64,000 nt of DNA, from the NCBI GenBank assembly GCA_947447465.1, contig CANFKE010000002.1, positions 124,001 to 188,000 on the forward strand, given 5' to 3'. Below the pieces are notes generated by a model. It searched no databases. It had not been told where the DNA came from and saw only the letters and a list, made by a program, of their open reading frames with translations. Below, in pieces: positions 53,693 to 62,275 of the stretch. The stretch is from Chitinophagaceae bacterium (GTDB lineage: Bacteria; Bacteroidota; Bacteroidia; Chitinophagales; Chitinophagaceae). Positions within the stretch are counted from its first letter, which is position 1, and the number at the start of each line of letters is the position of its first letter. A program made the position numbers and the translations under genes.

Positions 53693-53721
53693 TGTTCGTA
53701 TTGACTTGAACGCTAAAAAAA

Positions 53722-54468
53722 TTATACCATTACATGCGCAACCGGTTGATCTGTTATCATTGCAGCTTCAAATACCTGCCCGAATGCTTCGATCAGCCTG
53801 TCTTTTACCTCCTGCTCATTTACCGGATGACCCAGTTCTTTCTGCAGAGAGGTAACACTCTTATCTGTAATACCGCAAGGTACTATATAATTAAAATAAT
53901 TAAGGTCTGTATTCACATTCAGCGCAAATCCGTGAATAGTTACCCAGCGGCTGCACTTTACACCCATTGCACATATCTTACGCGCCTTGCCCGGTACATC
54001 AGCGTCCAGCCACACACCGGTAGAGCCCGGCAAACGACCGGCTTCTATGCCATAAGTGGCTAATACCCGTATCATCACTTCCTCCAGATTGCGCATATAC
54101 TTGCCCAGATCGGTAAAAAAACGTTCCAGATCCAGAATAGGATAGCCTACTATTTGTCCTGGTCCATGATACGTGATGTCTCCGCCACGGTTGGTCTTGA
54201 AAAAGGAAACATTCAGTTCTTTCAGCATAGCATTGTTCACCAGCAGGTTTTCCATATGCCCGCTCTTACCAATGGTATATACATGCGGATGCTCGCAAAA
54301 CAGCAAATGATGCACCGTATCAGGCCCCTTCACTCTTTCCAGCTCAGGCGTATTATACCACTGCGCTTTTGCATCAAGACTTACTTTCATTAGTTGCTCC
54401 TGATAATCCCACGCTGTGTCGTATGCTATCTTCCCCAGATCCTGAAATAAAATCGATTCCATATTCAA
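53722..54468 (-). CDS. lipB: Octanoyl-(ACP) protein N-octanoyltransferase LipB
   Basis: Transfers octanoate from acyl carrier protein to lipoyl domains, the first step of lipoate synthesis. It is 248 aa. Family blocks are HPHVYTIGKSG, RGGDITYHGPGQIVGYPI, the lysine region CAMGVKCSRWVTIHGFALN and the catalytic cysteine in YIVPCGITDKSVTSL. The start could be the Met at residue 3. The neighbours (small membrane proteins) do not help define the role, and lipA is not in the window. Confidence 0.95.
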   Translation of the reverse strand: MNMESILFQDLGKIAYDTAWDYQEQLMKVSLDAKAQWYNTPELERVKGPDTVHHLLFCEHPHVYTIGKSGHMENLLVNNAMLKELNVSFFKTNRGGDITYHGPGQIVGYPILDLERFFTDLGKYMRNLEEVMIRVLATYGIEAGRLPGSTGVWLDADVPGKARKICAMGVKCSRWVTIHGFALNVNTDLNYFNYIVPCGITDKSVTSLQKELGHPVNEQEVKDRLIEAFGQVFEAAMITDQPVAHVMV

Positions 54469-54564
54469 TATGCAAGTTATTGATAAATTGCCTGATTTTT
54501 AAAATTCAGCGTGTACCGCAAATAAATTAACACACCCGCTATCATTAACGACAACAGCTACTTT

Positions 54565-54966
54565 CTATGCCCCATCAATTTCCATCTTTCTATCCTTTCT
54601 GAAGAAGAACAGGTAGTAGAATAGCAGGGTAGATAGCCCTATCAGGAACAATACCGCCGCAACAGGCCTCATTTCCAATTTATAAAATTCGCCTGCCATC
54701 CATACTGAATTGGCCGAGATCCATAGGCACACTGCTATATTATGAAACAGATCTACCCTGCTCTTACGAGAACGCCACAATATGTAAAAAGCAACTCCGA
54801 GGGTGGGAGTGATCATCAACATACCACCCGGGCGGTACTCCATAGCCCAGCAGGTATCTTTGATGAGCCATAGCAATATATGTCCGTTCTCTATCCATCT
54901 GTACGATTGATAATTTTCAGTATTCCTTCTTGCTGCCGGCCCGGCTATGGTGTGCTCTTTTTCCAT
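54565..54966 (-). CDS. Small membrane protein of unknown function
   Basis: 133 aa with three or four hydrophobic segments: GGMLMITPTLGVAFYILWRS, FHNIAVCLWISANSVWMAG and PVAAVLFLIGLSTLLFYYLF. A charged tail ends RKDRKMEIDGA. The pattern suggests a small integral inner-membrane protein. I recognise no family. It sits 96 bases upstream of lipB on the same strand and could be co-transcribed. Confidence 0.7.
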   Translation of the reverse strand: MEKEHTIAGPAARRNTENYQSYRWIENGHILLWLIKDTCWAMEYRPGGMLMITPTLGVAFYILWRSRKSRVDLFHNIAVCLWISANSVWMAGEFYKLEMRPVAAVLFLIGLSTLLFYYLFFFRKDRKMEIDGA

Positions 54967-55065
54967 ACTTGAAAATAAACAATTGTCAGTGAAATTTTGT
55001 TGATAGGGTGTTGGGTGATATTATATACACAACCCACCTTTCAGATCTTACGATCATTATCGGGG

Positions 55066-55344
55066 CTATTTATTATATGCATCAAATTTGTTTTTACCTG
55101 ATGTTGGCGACCAGGCAACGGATGGTCGTGTAGCATTTGTGCGCTTCTTGATGAAGTCTTTTACTTCGGCAGAGTTGGTACACAGCATCACGACCTCTAC
55201 AGCCTTGAGATTACTTTTCAAGGCATGAAGTGCTTTAACCCTAATTTTATTATAATAAAGATCTATATCTGTAATCGGGTCTTCTCTCACTCCTTGTATA
55301 ACTTTTCCCGTCATATCTGTTATAGTGATCCTGTAAAATGCCAT
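55066..55344 (-). CDS. Small hypothetical protein (92 aa)
   Basis: A 92-residue soluble protein starting MAFYRITITDMTGKVIQGVR, with beta-strand-like alternation and a basic C-terminus (KKRTNATRPSVAWSPTSGKN). Composition and codon use look like a real protein of the host. Family and function are not recognised. It borders the repeat-rich gene-free region. Confidence 0.6.
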   Translation of the reverse strand: MAFYRITITDMTGKVIQGVREDPITDIDLYYNKIRVKALHALKSNLKAVEVVMLCTNSAEVKDFIKKRTNATRPSVAWSPTSGKNKFDAYNK

Positions 55345-55480
55345 GAGACGAAATTACCGGAGGGTAATATTCCTGACAAGTTCATTAACAAAATGTGGAT
55401 ATCTTTTGATCTCAGACGCGGTAGTCTATATAGAAAAATAAAAAAGGTTGCTGATTTTGCTGAGCGGAATCGCTACTGGT
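55345..55480. other. Gene-free spacer before the hairpin cluster
   Basis: About 135 bases upstream of the 92-aa gene. No feature apart from AT-rich sequence was seen; it may hold that gene's promoter. Confidence 0.3.
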
Positions 55481-55628
55481 CGAAGCGTCCCGCTTCGTCC
55501 TACCCACTGGAAGCGTCTCGCTTCCATACTAACACATTCCCCTCTTTTTGAAAGAGGGGACGATATTCGCCCATGCTGGGCGTAGTCTTCTCGACTACGC
55601 CCCACGCGGCTGGCGGTCTCTGACCGCC
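55481..55628. repeat. Cluster of five consecutive short perfect hairpins
   Basis: In 150 bases there are five inverted repeats: CGAAGCG-TCC-CGCTTCG (55481-55497), GGAAGCG-TCT-CGCTTCC (55509-55525), TCCCCTCTTT/AAAGAGGGGA (55538-55560), GGGCGTAGTC/GACTACGCCC (55578-55602) and GGCGGTC-TCT-GACCGCC (55612-55628). The first two share the GAAGCG arm. This looks like a group of REP-type intergenic elements. Confidence 0.75.
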
Positions 55629-55901
55629 GTCATGGTCTGCATATAAACCACACTCACCCACAAAATAATTACCCTCAAAAACAACTTTAAGTACAGCCGT
55701 ACAACCCGTTGAAAGTCCATTCTTTACAAGAAGATGTTCACATTTTTGTGAATATCTTTATTTGCCTGATCAGGAATACCACATTAATTTGCACCCGATT
55801 AGGCTTACCATCTGGTCGCTCTTTGACATATGAACCCTTATTTAACTTCACCAGATCGAATGTCACGGTGAGCTGCCATCCTGAGGCTCTCGAAGGGCGA
55901 A
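55629..55901. other. Gene-free region before the tandem repeat
   Basis: No convincing gene. Near 55857-55900 the sequence TGTCACGGTGAG...CCTGAGGCTCTCGAAGGG resembles a common intergenic repeat of Bacteroidota that pairs a TGTCA-GTGAG word with a CTCGAAGG word. Confidence 0.35.
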
Positions 55902-56538
55902 CCGCGACATTCGCACAGGACGTATTCGTTTTGAGATAACCAATGTGTAAACCTATTTAGGGACGAGGTAAAGGCAAAAAAGTGGAAGAAAAAGTAGCAG
56001 CATGTGGCAAAAAGTGGCAGAAAGTGGCAGTTTTCGGCAATTTGTTAAAACACCCTGAAACCTATACCCACAAAGCATTTCACCCAAAACACTCTTCACA
56101 GAATTGCCACTTTTATTAAAAACTGCCACTTTTCTGAATCACACGAAATATCCACCCGAATATCACGTTGAGGCCCTCGAACCGCGACATTCGCACGGGA
56201 TGTATTCGTTTTGAGATAACCAATGTGTAAACCTATTTAGGGACGAGGCACAGACAAAAAAGTGGAAGAAAAAGTAGCAGTATGTGGCAAAAAGTGGCAG
56301 AAAGTGGCAGTTTTCGGCAATTTGTTAAAACACCCTGAAACCTATACCCCAAAAGCATTTCACCCAAAACACCCCTCACAGAATTGCCACTTTTATTAAA
56401 AACTGCCACTTTTCTGAATCGCACGAAATATCCACCGAATGTCACGGTGAGGTCCTCGAACCGCGACAGTCGCACGGGACGTATTCGTTTTGAAATAACA
56501 AATGTGTAAACCTATTTAGGAACGAGGCACAGGCAAAA
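55902..56538. repeat. 280-bp tandem repeat, two full copies and a partial third
   Basis: Units start with CCGCGACA(T/G)TCGCAC at 55902, 56182 and 56461, a period of 280 and 279 bases. The full copies are nearly identical; the third stops after about 78 bases. Each unit carries AAAAAGTGGCAGAAAGTGGC on one side and GAATTGCCACTTTTATTAAA then AACTGCCACTTTT on the other, so each copy can fold into a long hairpin. Small frames through it are not genes. Confidence 0.85.
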
Positions 56539-56539
56539 A

Positions 56540-56569
56540 AATAGACCATTAGTTTCCCGATGGTCTATT
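56540..56569 (-). terminator. Terminator of mqnE
   Basis: AATAGACCAT pairs with ATGGTCTATT around TAGTTTCCCG, 25 bases after the mqnE stop. An A-run precedes it on the plus strand (T-run in the minus direction). Confidence 0.8.
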
Positions 56570-56593
56570 GCAATTATTCAAAAAGTTAGCTCA

Positions 56594-57742
56594 TTAAGCC
56601 ATTTCTTTATCATAAACATGGATCTCATTATAAAGTGTTCCTCTTTCTACCGGTATCTTACCCACACTGCGTATCATATCGCAGAGCTCTTCGGTAGATA
56701 GGGCCGGGTTCTGCTCTTCGCTACCGGCCATTGAGTAGATCTTCGTAGAATCATCAATAGTGCCATCCAGATCGTTAACGCCAAATGATAAGGTAAGCTG
56801 CGCGCTCTGGCGACCTAGCATAGGCCAGTATGCCTTCAGGTTGCGGAAATTGTCCATGAATATGCGGGCGATCGCATACAGGCGCATATCCTCCACTATT
56901 GTAGATTCTGCAATATGGCTCATATCATTACCCTGATTGCGGAATTTTAATGGGATGATACAGTTAAACCCACCTGTTTCGTCCTGCAACTGACGAAGAC
57001 GACTCATGTGATCTACTCTGTGTTCATATTTTTCTACATGACCATAGAGCATAGTAGCATTAGAATGCATGCCCAGGTTATGAGCAGTGCGGTGAATATC
57101 CAGCCAACCTTCACCATCTACCTTATCCGGGCAAATGATGTTACGAACATCAGGATGGAAGATCTCGGCACCACCACCCGGCAGCGACTGCAATCCCGCA
57201 TCATTCATGCGTTTCATACCCTCAGCGCGAGTCAGTTTCGCCTTGTTGAACATATAGTCCAACTCCACCGCTGTAAAACCCTTTATATGCAGGTCAGGAC
57301 GATGCGCTTTGATCTTGCTGACCAGTTCGCAGAAAAATTCGAGATTCATTTTAGGGTGTACACCACCTACAATATGCACCTCGGTAACAGGCTGTCCGTC
57401 ATACTTACGCACAATATCCAGCATCTGCTCCATGGTCAGCTCCCAACCCTCATCCTTATTTTTATAGAGCCTGCTGTAAGAACAAAAATTGCAGGTAAAG
57501 AGACAAACATTGGTTGGTTCGATATGAAAATTGCGGTTGAAATAGACCTTTCCGTGATGGAGTTTATCGGCAATATAATTGGCCAATGCGCCAACAAAAC
57601 CGAGTTCACCTTTTTCGAAAAGTAAAACACCTTCGTCTTCTGTTATACGTTCTCCGTTTTGTACTTTTTCTGCAATGCGCAGTAAGCCTTTATCTAAATG
57701 TGCAGTTCTGAAAACTTCTGAAAGATTGAATGGTTGGACCAT
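56594..57742 (-). CDS. mqnE: Aminofutalosine synthase MqnE (radical SAM)
   Basis: Radical-SAM enzyme of the futalosine route to menaquinone: joins 3-enolpyruvyl-benzoate and S-adenosylmethionine to make aminofutalosine. It is 382 aa. Cys80, Cys84 and Cys87 (CLFTCNFC) bind the 4Fe-4S cluster. VHIVGGVHPKMNLEFFCELV and QSLPGGGAEIFHPDVRNIIC followed by WLDIHRTAHNLGMHSNATML are typical of MqnE rather than the related MqnC. The other mqn genes are not in the window. It is transcribed alone with its own terminator. Confidence 0.92.
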   Translation of the reverse strand: MVQPFNLSEVFRTAHLDKGLLRIAEKVQNGERITEDEGVLLFEKGELGFVGALANYIADKLHHGKVYFNRNFHIEPTNVCLFTCNFCSYSRLYKNKDEGWELTMEQMLDIVRKYDGQPVTEVHIVGGVHPKMNLEFFCELVSKIKAHRPDLHIKGFTAVELDYMFNKAKLTRAEGMKRMNDAGLQSLPGGGAEIFHPDVRNIICPDKVDGEGWLDIHRTAHNLGMHSNATMLYGHVEKYEHRVDHMSRLRQLQDETGGFNCIIPLKFRNQGNDMSHIAESTIVEDMRLYAIARIFMDNFRNLKAYWPMLGRQSAQLTLSFGVNDLDGTIDDSTKIYSMAGSEEQNPALSTEELCDMIRSVGKIPVERGTLYNEIHVYDKEMA

Positions 57743-57864
57743 AGTTGTGGTAATATTTGCGGGTACAAAGGTAAGTATAAAGCAGTAAGTGTCATTAGAA
57801 AATGAGCTGTAATGATATATATCAACATAGGTATAAACTATAGAGTAGATAAGGGTATAAAAGT

Positions 57865-57891
57865 ATAATGCCCGCTTAAAGCAGGCATTAT
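57865..57891. terminator. Weak terminator after the BFN-domain gene
   Basis: ATAATGCC and GGCATTAT pair, with an inner GCTT/AAGC and one mismatch, 26 bases after the stop of the minus-strand gene. The T-run is short. Confidence 0.5.
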
Positions 57892-57917
57892 GTCTTTATA
57901 AGTAAGATCGTATCTTT

Positions 57918-58523
57918 CTACTTTCGGCTATTGATCTCGTCGCGAATACGAATAGCTTTTACATAATCTTCAGCTTCAAGTACTTGTTGCAATAATGTAT
58001 TGAGCTCTTCGATGCTCAGGCTCTTCATTTCAGAGTCGGCAACAGAGCTATTGCTTACATTCACTGATCCGCCGCCGGTACCACCTTCTGCAGGAATTGC
58101 CCCCTCTCCGTTCTCCAGGAAAAGTCCGGCAGTTTCCAGAATGTTCTCGTAAGTGTAGATACGGCATCCTGCGCGTACTGCTAATGCCAATGCATCGGAA
58201 GTGCGGGAGTCAATTTCCGTGATCTCGTCATGGCTCTTGCAAATGAGCTTGGCAAAGAAAATGCCTTCTTCAAGCTTATAGATGACCACTTCGGTAAGTT
58301 CTACGCCATAGGTATTCATGAAATTGGCAAACAGATCGTGTGTAAGCGGGCGGCTGGGGTGCATGCGCTCCAAAGCAACAGCAATTGCCTGCGCTTCAAA
58401 ACCACCTATCACTATAGGGAGGCGACGAAGGCCGCTTACTTCTCCCAGTACTACCGCATAAGAATGTGTCTGGGTGATACTATGTGATAACGCTACAATT
58501 TCAAGTTCTATCTTTCTCATCAA
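57918..58523 (-). CDS. Bifunctional nuclease (BFN/DUF151) domain protein
   Basis: 201 aa. The N-terminal 135 or so residues form a BFN domain: VVLGEVSGLRRLPIVIGGFE, AQAIAVALERMHPSRPLTHD and IDSRTSDALALAVRAGCRIY. A flexible GGTGGGS linker leads to a UVR-like helical C-terminus (LSIEELNTLLQQVLEAEDYV). Characterised plant BFN proteins degrade DNA and RNA; most bacterial members are uncharacterised. It lies between mqnE and parC, on the same strand as both but with separate spacing. The first Met or the second are both possible starts. Confidence 0.9.
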   Translation of the reverse strand: MMRKIELEIVALSHSITQTHSYAVVLGEVSGLRRLPIVIGGFEAQAIAVALERMHPSRPLTHDLFANFMNTYGVELTEVVIYKLEEGIFFAKLICKSHDEITEIDSRTSDALALAVRAGCRIYTYENILETAGLFLENGEGAIPAEGGTGGGSVNVSNSSVADSEMKSLSIEELNTLLQQVLEAEDYVKAIRIRDEINSRK

Positions 58524-58662
58524 TCAATTCAGGCGTAAATATAATTATTAGACGAAGTTACAAATTTTATAAAAAAAGTTGACCGGCGTAAATACAGTAA
58601 CAATATGTTTTTGTGAATATAGTCTATATACTTTATGGCCGGTTGATAATTACAAATTATGT

Positions 58663-61179
58663 TCAAAACAAAGTGGGTGCTTCAGGCTCACCGGTATCTT
58701 CACTTACTGCGGGCACCAGCGATATCTCCTTCATATTAGCATCGGCAAGGTAAGAACCTATGGTACGCCAACCGGTCACATCAATGGTCTCATGCAGCGC
58801 CACCTGCTCTTCTGTCAGTTCGTTCTTCTTCTTTCCTGTCCTGATGATCACAATAGGTTCAGGTAGGGTAGTTACAAGTTCCAGATAGTTGCCTTCACCT
58901 TCTTTAATGATGAGGTATCGCGTCTTAAGAGTCTGACTTTCAATAACAAATCGCTTTGCATTGAATTGGTTGGATTTAGCTTCCCAATACACTGCAGTTA
59001 CAACACGTTTAGGATGGAACTTCTCTATAAGCACCAGACTATCGGTATCATATCTGTTGGTCAGTTCATAATCGGTGATCTCATAAGTACCATCTTTATA
59101 GAAGGCAATGATGCGGTCCTTTTCATCAAATCGACCTAATAAAGTACCCCGTTCGTCCTTGTTGAGACGACCAACTGTATCATCATACCAGATCTTCATT
59201 GCTGAGAGGGTAGAGCGACCCTTTTCTTTGAAACGGGTACTCTTCACCGGATATTTGGTGACCTGATTGCCTTGAGCAGAACGGCTCTTGATCTCCAATT
59301 CTTCGAAATAGTAGTCAAAGACCTTTACACGAGCCTTGCATCCCGGATTGAGGGTAATGGTGATCACCTCGGCCTCACCATTAGGGTTGGCAGAGAAATG
59401 CAGCACCTTGCTATCCGGGTTGCCTTTGGTAAGGTCATATTCTTTGTCACGGGTGATACCTGTCACATTGAAGCGCTTACCATAAGTGATGCCGGTCTTA
59501 CCATCTACATACATCATATTGTAGGTGGTACGTTCATCGTTCTTCTGGAAGATGGCGACGTGTGATATGTCTTTGCCCACAAAGGTCTTCTCCGCTACTT
59601 TGGTCACCATCATGCGGCCGTTCTTACGGAAAATAATGACATTATCGAGGTCAGAACAGTCGAAAAGAAATTCATCTTTCTTTAGACTTGTACCAATAAA
59701 GCCTTCTTTCCAGTTAACATATAACTTGGCATTGGCAATAGCAACAGTATTGGCATTGATGGTCTCGAAAGGGCGGATCTCTGTTTGGCGTTCACGACCC
59801 TTACCATATTTCTTCAGCAGGTTCTCGTAATAGCGGATAGAGTAGTCGTTGAGATTGTCGATGTTGTTCTTTACCTCACCAATACTGTTCTCTACTCCGC
59901 GAATATGTTCATCGGCCTTGAATGCATCGAACTTAGAAATTCGCTTGATCCTGATCTCGGTCAACTTGATGATGTCATCCTGGTTGACCTGACGACGTAG
60001 CAATTTTTTGAAAGGAGTCAAGCCTTTATCTATTGCAGCCAATACACCTTCCCAGGTAGTTTCCTCTTCAATATCGCGGTAAATGCGGTTTTCAATGAAT
60101 ATTTTTTCGAGAGAAGAGTAGTGCCAGTCGTCTTCCAGTTCGCCCAGCTTTATCTCCAGTTCTTTCAATAACAACGCTTTGGTATGCTGCACAGAATGGC
60201 GGAGCATATCACTTACTGTAATGAAATGTGGTTTATCGCCTATGATAACACAAGCATTCGGAGAGATGCTGATCTCGCAATCGGTAAATGCATACAAAGC
60301 ATCTATGGTCTGGTTGGTATCTACACCCGGCGGCAGGATGATGGTCAGTTCCACATCTTTGGCCGTATTATCGGTAACACTCTTTATCTTGATCTTGCCG
60401 CCATCGTTGGCCTTCAGAATACTATCTACCAATTGAGAAGTGGTGACACCATAAGGAACGCTGCGAATGGCCAGCGTTTTTTTATCTACCTCTTCAATTT
60501 TGGCTCTTACACGGATCTTTCCACCACGCGCACCGTCATTGTAATTACTTACATCGACCATGCCGCCATGCAGGAAGTCGGGATAGAGTTCAAACTTCTT
60601 GCCTTTGAGGTGTTTGATAGCACAATCAAGGATCTCGCAGAAGTTGTGTGGTAATATTTTTGTGCTCAAACCAACCGCAATACCATCGGTACCCTGTGCC
60701 AGCAGCAGCGGGAACTTCATTGGTAAAGTAATGGGTTCATTCTTACGACCATCGTAACTCAATTGCCAATTGGTAGTTTTGGCATTGAAAGCTACTTCGA
60801 GCGCAAACTTAGATAGCCTTGCTTCGATGTAACGAGCAGCAGCAGCAGGGTCGCCGGTGCGGATATCTCCCCAGTTACCCTGTGTTTCTATCAACAGGTC
60901 TTTCTGGCCAAGTCCTACCATTGCATCTGTGATGGAGGCATCGCCATGCGGGTGATACTGCATGGTCTGACCAATGACATTGGCTACCTTATTAAAGCGG
61001 CCATCGTCCATTTCCTTCATCGCGTGCAATATGCGACGCTGAACGGGTTTCAGACCATCCTCGATAGCCGGAACCGCACGCTCAAGAATTACATAGCTGG
61101 CATAGTCTAAGAACCAGCTCTCGTACATATCATTAATCATCACCGAGCCCTGCCCGGAAAATTCATCTTGTTCTGCCAT
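58663..61179 (-). CDS. parC: DNA topoisomerase IV subunit A (ParC-type)
   Basis: Cuts and reseals DNA as the A subunit of topoisomerase IV, which separates replicated chromosomes. From the ATG at 61179 it is 838 aa; an in-frame ATG 72 bases upstream would add an unrelated stretch. The winged-helix core shows ILERAVPAIEDGLKPVQRRI, QYHPHGDASITDAMV and the catalytic Arg116-Tyr117 in AAARYIEARLSKF. The C-terminal part contains pinwheel-like repeats (FEEKGRSTLS-type, FVGKDISHVAIFQKNDE, GRFDEKDRIIAFYKDG). Sequence style is of the Bacteroidota ParC rather than GyrA group. The B subunit is not adjacent in this window. Confidence 0.9.
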   Translation of the reverse strand: MAEQDEFSGQGSVMINDMYESWFLDYASYVILERAVPAIEDGLKPVQRRILHAMKEMDDGRFNKVANVIGQTMQYHPHGDASITDAMVGLGQKDLLIETQGNWGDIRTGDPAAAARYIEARLSKFALEVAFNAKTTNWQLSYDGRKNEPITLPMKFPLLLAQGTDGIAVGLSTKILPHNFCEILDCAIKHLKGKKFELYPDFLHGGMVDVSNYNDGARGGKIRVRAKIEEVDKKTLAIRSVPYGVTTSQLVDSILKANDGGKIKIKSVTDNTAKDVELTIILPPGVDTNQTIDALYAFTDCEISISPNACVIIGDKPHFITVSDMLRHSVQHTKALLLKELEIKLGELEDDWHYSSLEKIFIENRIYRDIEEETTWEGVLAAIDKGLTPFKKLLRRQVNQDDIIKLTEIRIKRISKFDAFKADEHIRGVENSIGEVKNNIDNLNDYSIRYYENLLKKYGKGRERQTEIRPFETINANTVAIANAKLYVNWKEGFIGTSLKKDEFLFDCSDLDNVIIFRKNGRMMVTKVAEKTFVGKDISHVAIFQKNDERTTYNMMYVDGKTGITYGKRFNVTGITRDKEYDLTKGNPDSKVLHFSANPNGEAEVITITLNPGCKARVKVFDYYFEELEIKSRSAQGNQVTKYPVKSTRFKEKGRSTLSAMKIWYDDTVGRLNKDERGTLLGRFDEKDRIIAFYKDGTYEITDYELTNRYDTDSLVLIEKFHPKRVVTAVYWEAKSNQFNAKRFVIESQTLKTRYLIIKEGEGNYLELVTTLPEPIVIIRTGKKKNELTEEQVALHETIDVTGWRTIGSYLADANMKEISLVPAVSEDTGEPEAPTLF

Positions 61180-61482
61180 GTATTGTTTTTCCCACTGGGA
61201 GGTGCAAAAATATCGATACCCTCGGATATTTTCAGATAAAATTATACACAAATTGCAATAAGCAATGAATGAACTTTGCAGGTCATATTATATTCATTTT
61301 AATTAAATTATATAGAGGATATAAATTCATATTTCAGTGATTTCTGAAAACATACGAACAATAGAGAATTGATGTTAATATGTGTCAATGAAAACACACA
61401 GAAAGCAGAAAATGATATTATTTACCTATTAAATTTAGAAGACTGAACTGAACATTATTAGACTCTTTTACTAATTTTAAGA
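61180..61482. other. Divergent intergenic region between parC and the sirtuin gene
   Basis: About 300 AT-rich bases expected to hold both promoters. TAATTTTA near 61471 resembles a -7 box for the sirtuin gene; no clear -33 partner was found. Confidence 0.35.
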
Positions 61483-62172
61483 ATGGCAAAGCTAAAATTG
61501 GTGGTGCTGACAGGTGCCGGGATAAGTGCGGAAAGTGGTTTAAAGACATTCAGAGATAGTGATGGTTTGTGGGAAGGATATAATATAGCTGATGTAGCTA
61601 CACCAAGTGCCTGGAGGCGCAATCCGCAGTTGGTGCTTGATTTTTATAATCAACGAAGAAGGGACGTGATGCAGGCCCAACCCAATATTGCACATAAAAC
61701 GTTGGCAGAACTGGAAGCCAACTACGATGTAAGGATCATAACCCAGAATATAGATGACCTGCATGAACGGGCAGGAAGTACAAAAGTAATGCATCTGCAT
61801 GGCGAGATAGTAAAGATGCGTAGCGAGCGTGCCGAACATAGATTGTATCCGGTGCTGAAAGACATAAAACTAGGTGACAAAGCAATTGATGGTGGTCAAT
61901 ACAGGCCTCATGTAGTTTGGTTTGAAGAACCGGTACCCATGATAGAGGAGGCGATACCAATGATGTATGAAGCGGATATATTCGTACTTGTTGGCACCTC
62001 TCTTGCCGTATATCCTGCTGCCGGTCTGGTTGACTATGTGAAGGATAACGTGAAGAAATATATTATTGATAAGAAGCTACCTGAGGTTAAACGCTACAAG
62101 CAAATCATACCCATAGAAATGCCTGCTACAGAGGGATTAGTAGAATTGAAGAGGTTACTAGGTCAAAAGTAA
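61483..62172 (+). CDS. Sir2-family NAD-dependent protein deacylase (CobB-like, cysteine-free)
   Basis: Removes acyl groups from protein lysines using NAD. It is 229 aa. VVLTGAGISAESGLKTFRDS binds NAD, TQNIDDLHERAG and HLHGEI follow with catalytic His106. Tyr55 and Arg58 (FYNQR) match the residues that class III sirtuins use to hold succinyl or malonyl groups, so desuccinylation is possible. No cysteines lie between HGEI and RPHVVWFEE, so the usual zinc knuckle is missing. It is a single gene with a strong terminator downstream shared with ftsY. Confidence 0.88.
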   Translation: MAKLKLVVLTGAGISAESGLKTFRDSDGLWEGYNIADVATPSAWRRNPQLVLDFYNQRRRDVMQAQPNIAHKTLAELEANYDVRIITQNIDDLHERAGSTKVMHLHGEIVKMRSERAEHRLYPVLKDIKLGDKAIDGGQYRPHVVWFEEPVPMIEEAIPMMYEADIFVLVGTSLAVYPAAGLVDYVKDNVKKYIIDKKLPEVKRYKQIIPIEMPATEGLVELKRLLGQK

Positions 62173-62209
62173 GCCAACCAAAATAGGGCAAAAGTATCAG
62201 AAATAAATT

Positions 62210-62252
62210 CGTCCTATGGAATGTTGTGATCATCATAACATTCCATAGGACG
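62210..62252. terminator. Bidirectional terminator between the sirtuin gene and ftsY
   Basis: CGTCCTATGGAATGTT pairs perfectly with its complement (16 bp) around an 11-base loop, between two convergent genes. Confidence 0.85.
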
Positions 62253-62275
62253 CTAGTATTATTTTAAATGCTGTA

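Noticed and set aside
55709-55939. 76-codon plus-strand frame in the gene-free region
   Set aside because: It ends in the intergenic repeat word (CTCGAAGG...CCGCGACATTCGCAC) and has no protein-like features.
56233-56475. 80-codon frame inside the 280-bp tandem repeat
   Set aside because: It follows the repeat and reads through inverted arms. The corresponding frame is not kept open in the other copy, so it is a by-product of the repeat.
55902-56538. CRISPR array
   Set aside because: The period is 280 bases with near-identical whole units, not short repeats with unique spacers, and no cas gene is nearby.
57008-57625. 205-codon plus-strand frame opposite mqnE
   Set aside because: It is fully antisense to a well-conserved radical-SAM gene and has no recognisable protein features.
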